DNA of 64,000 bases, from contig NZ_QGGI01000012.1 of assembly GCF_003148465.1 (NCBI RefSeq), positions 27,253 to 91,252 on the forward strand, written 5' to 3'. Source of the stretch: Oceanotoga teriensis. Lineage in GTDB: Bacteria > Thermotogota > Thermotogae > Petrotogales > Petrotogaceae. Both the position numbers and the translations under genes were made by a program. The stretch's first letter is position 1. Each line of letters starts with the position of its first letter. Positions 63,921 to 64,000 of this stretch are shown in pieces. The notes under the pieces were generated by a model. That model searched no databases. It worked only from the letters and a program-made list of their open reading frames with translations, and was not told where the DNA came from.

Positions 63921-64000
63921 ATGATAAGCGCTGAAAAACTGACGAAGAAATTTGGAGAATATGTAGCAGTAAATGAAATAAACATAAAAGTAAAAAGCGG
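63921..64000 (+). CDS. ABC transporter ATP-binding protein, 5' end only
   Basis: Only the first 26 codons are in the window. They read like the start of an ABC ATPase: a first strand (MISAEKLTKKFGEYVAVNEI) with the aromatic A-loop position near FGEY and the following strand INIKVKSG that leads to the Walker A loop. GATGAGGTGA precedes the ATG. The type (CcmA-like or LolD-like) and substrate cannot be told. Confidence 0.75.
   Translation, partial: MISAEKLTKKFGEYVAVNEINIKVKS

Noticed and set aside
1..64000. Insertion sequences, prophage genes, rRNA genes, origin of replication
   Set aside because: No transposase, integrase, phage structural gene, rRNA sequence or DnaA-box cluster was recognised on either strand.

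Overview
The window is a low-GC bacterial chromosome segment, dense with core information-processing genes. The best match is the phylum Thermotogota, probably a mesophilic or moderately thermophilic Petrotogaceae-type member (Petrotoga, Geotoga or Oceanotoga relatives). The support is: a 355-residue NusG with a ~180-residue insert inside its N-terminal domain; a 1644-residue RpoC with a large N-terminal insertion; a short secondary DnaE; and the gene order rplU-prp-rpmA-ribU-rplM-rpsI, which I recall from Thermotoga. This placement is by memory, not by a search.

Layout. 1-3781 (minus): clpC then radA (cut by the left edge). 4012-16997 (plus): a consensus promoter, tRNA-Thr(TGT), tRNA-Tyr(GTA), rpmG, secE, nusG, rplK, rplA, an L10-type leader with an attenuator, rplJ, rplL, rpoB and rpoC, with hairpins at several junctions. 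17129-18178: mtnA. 18198-18908 (minus): a TylF-like methyltransferase, divergent from a three-gene ABC-2 exporter (19054-22151). 22192-30691 (minus): a long cluster of DUF2344 protein, CheY-like receiver, PP2C phosphatase, yebC, an unknown exported protein, cheR, lspA, rluD and dnaE. 30876-34260 (plus): a bifunctional penicillin-binding protein with a repeated C-terminal tail and two unrecognised genes that look like degenerate cyclic-nucleotide-binding folds. 34314-36677: the rplU to rpsI cluster behind a structured leader. 36754-41703: dnaG-rpoD-uvrD-like helicase. 41779-61521: an uninterrupted str-S10-spc-alpha ribosomal supercluster, rpsL to rplQ, including tuf, secY, adk, map, infA and rpmJ (38 aa). 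61656-63748: rho and an alpha/beta hydrolase. 63832-64000: a strong promoter and the start of an ABC transporter ATPase.

Most of the window makes ribosomes, RNA polymerase, its factors (sigma, NusG, Rho) and the Sec channel. Control appears to act through sigma70-type promoters with 17-bp spacers, leader RNAs in front of rplJ, rplU and rpoA, and intrinsic terminators. No insertion sequences, prophage genes, CRISPR arrays or rRNA genes were seen. The most unusual material is the threefold repeat inside NusG, the rpsD-rpoA leader whose Shine-Dalgarno is separated from the start codon by a hairpin, the CAP-like gene pair, the penicillin-binding protein tail and the eroded PHP domain of DnaE.
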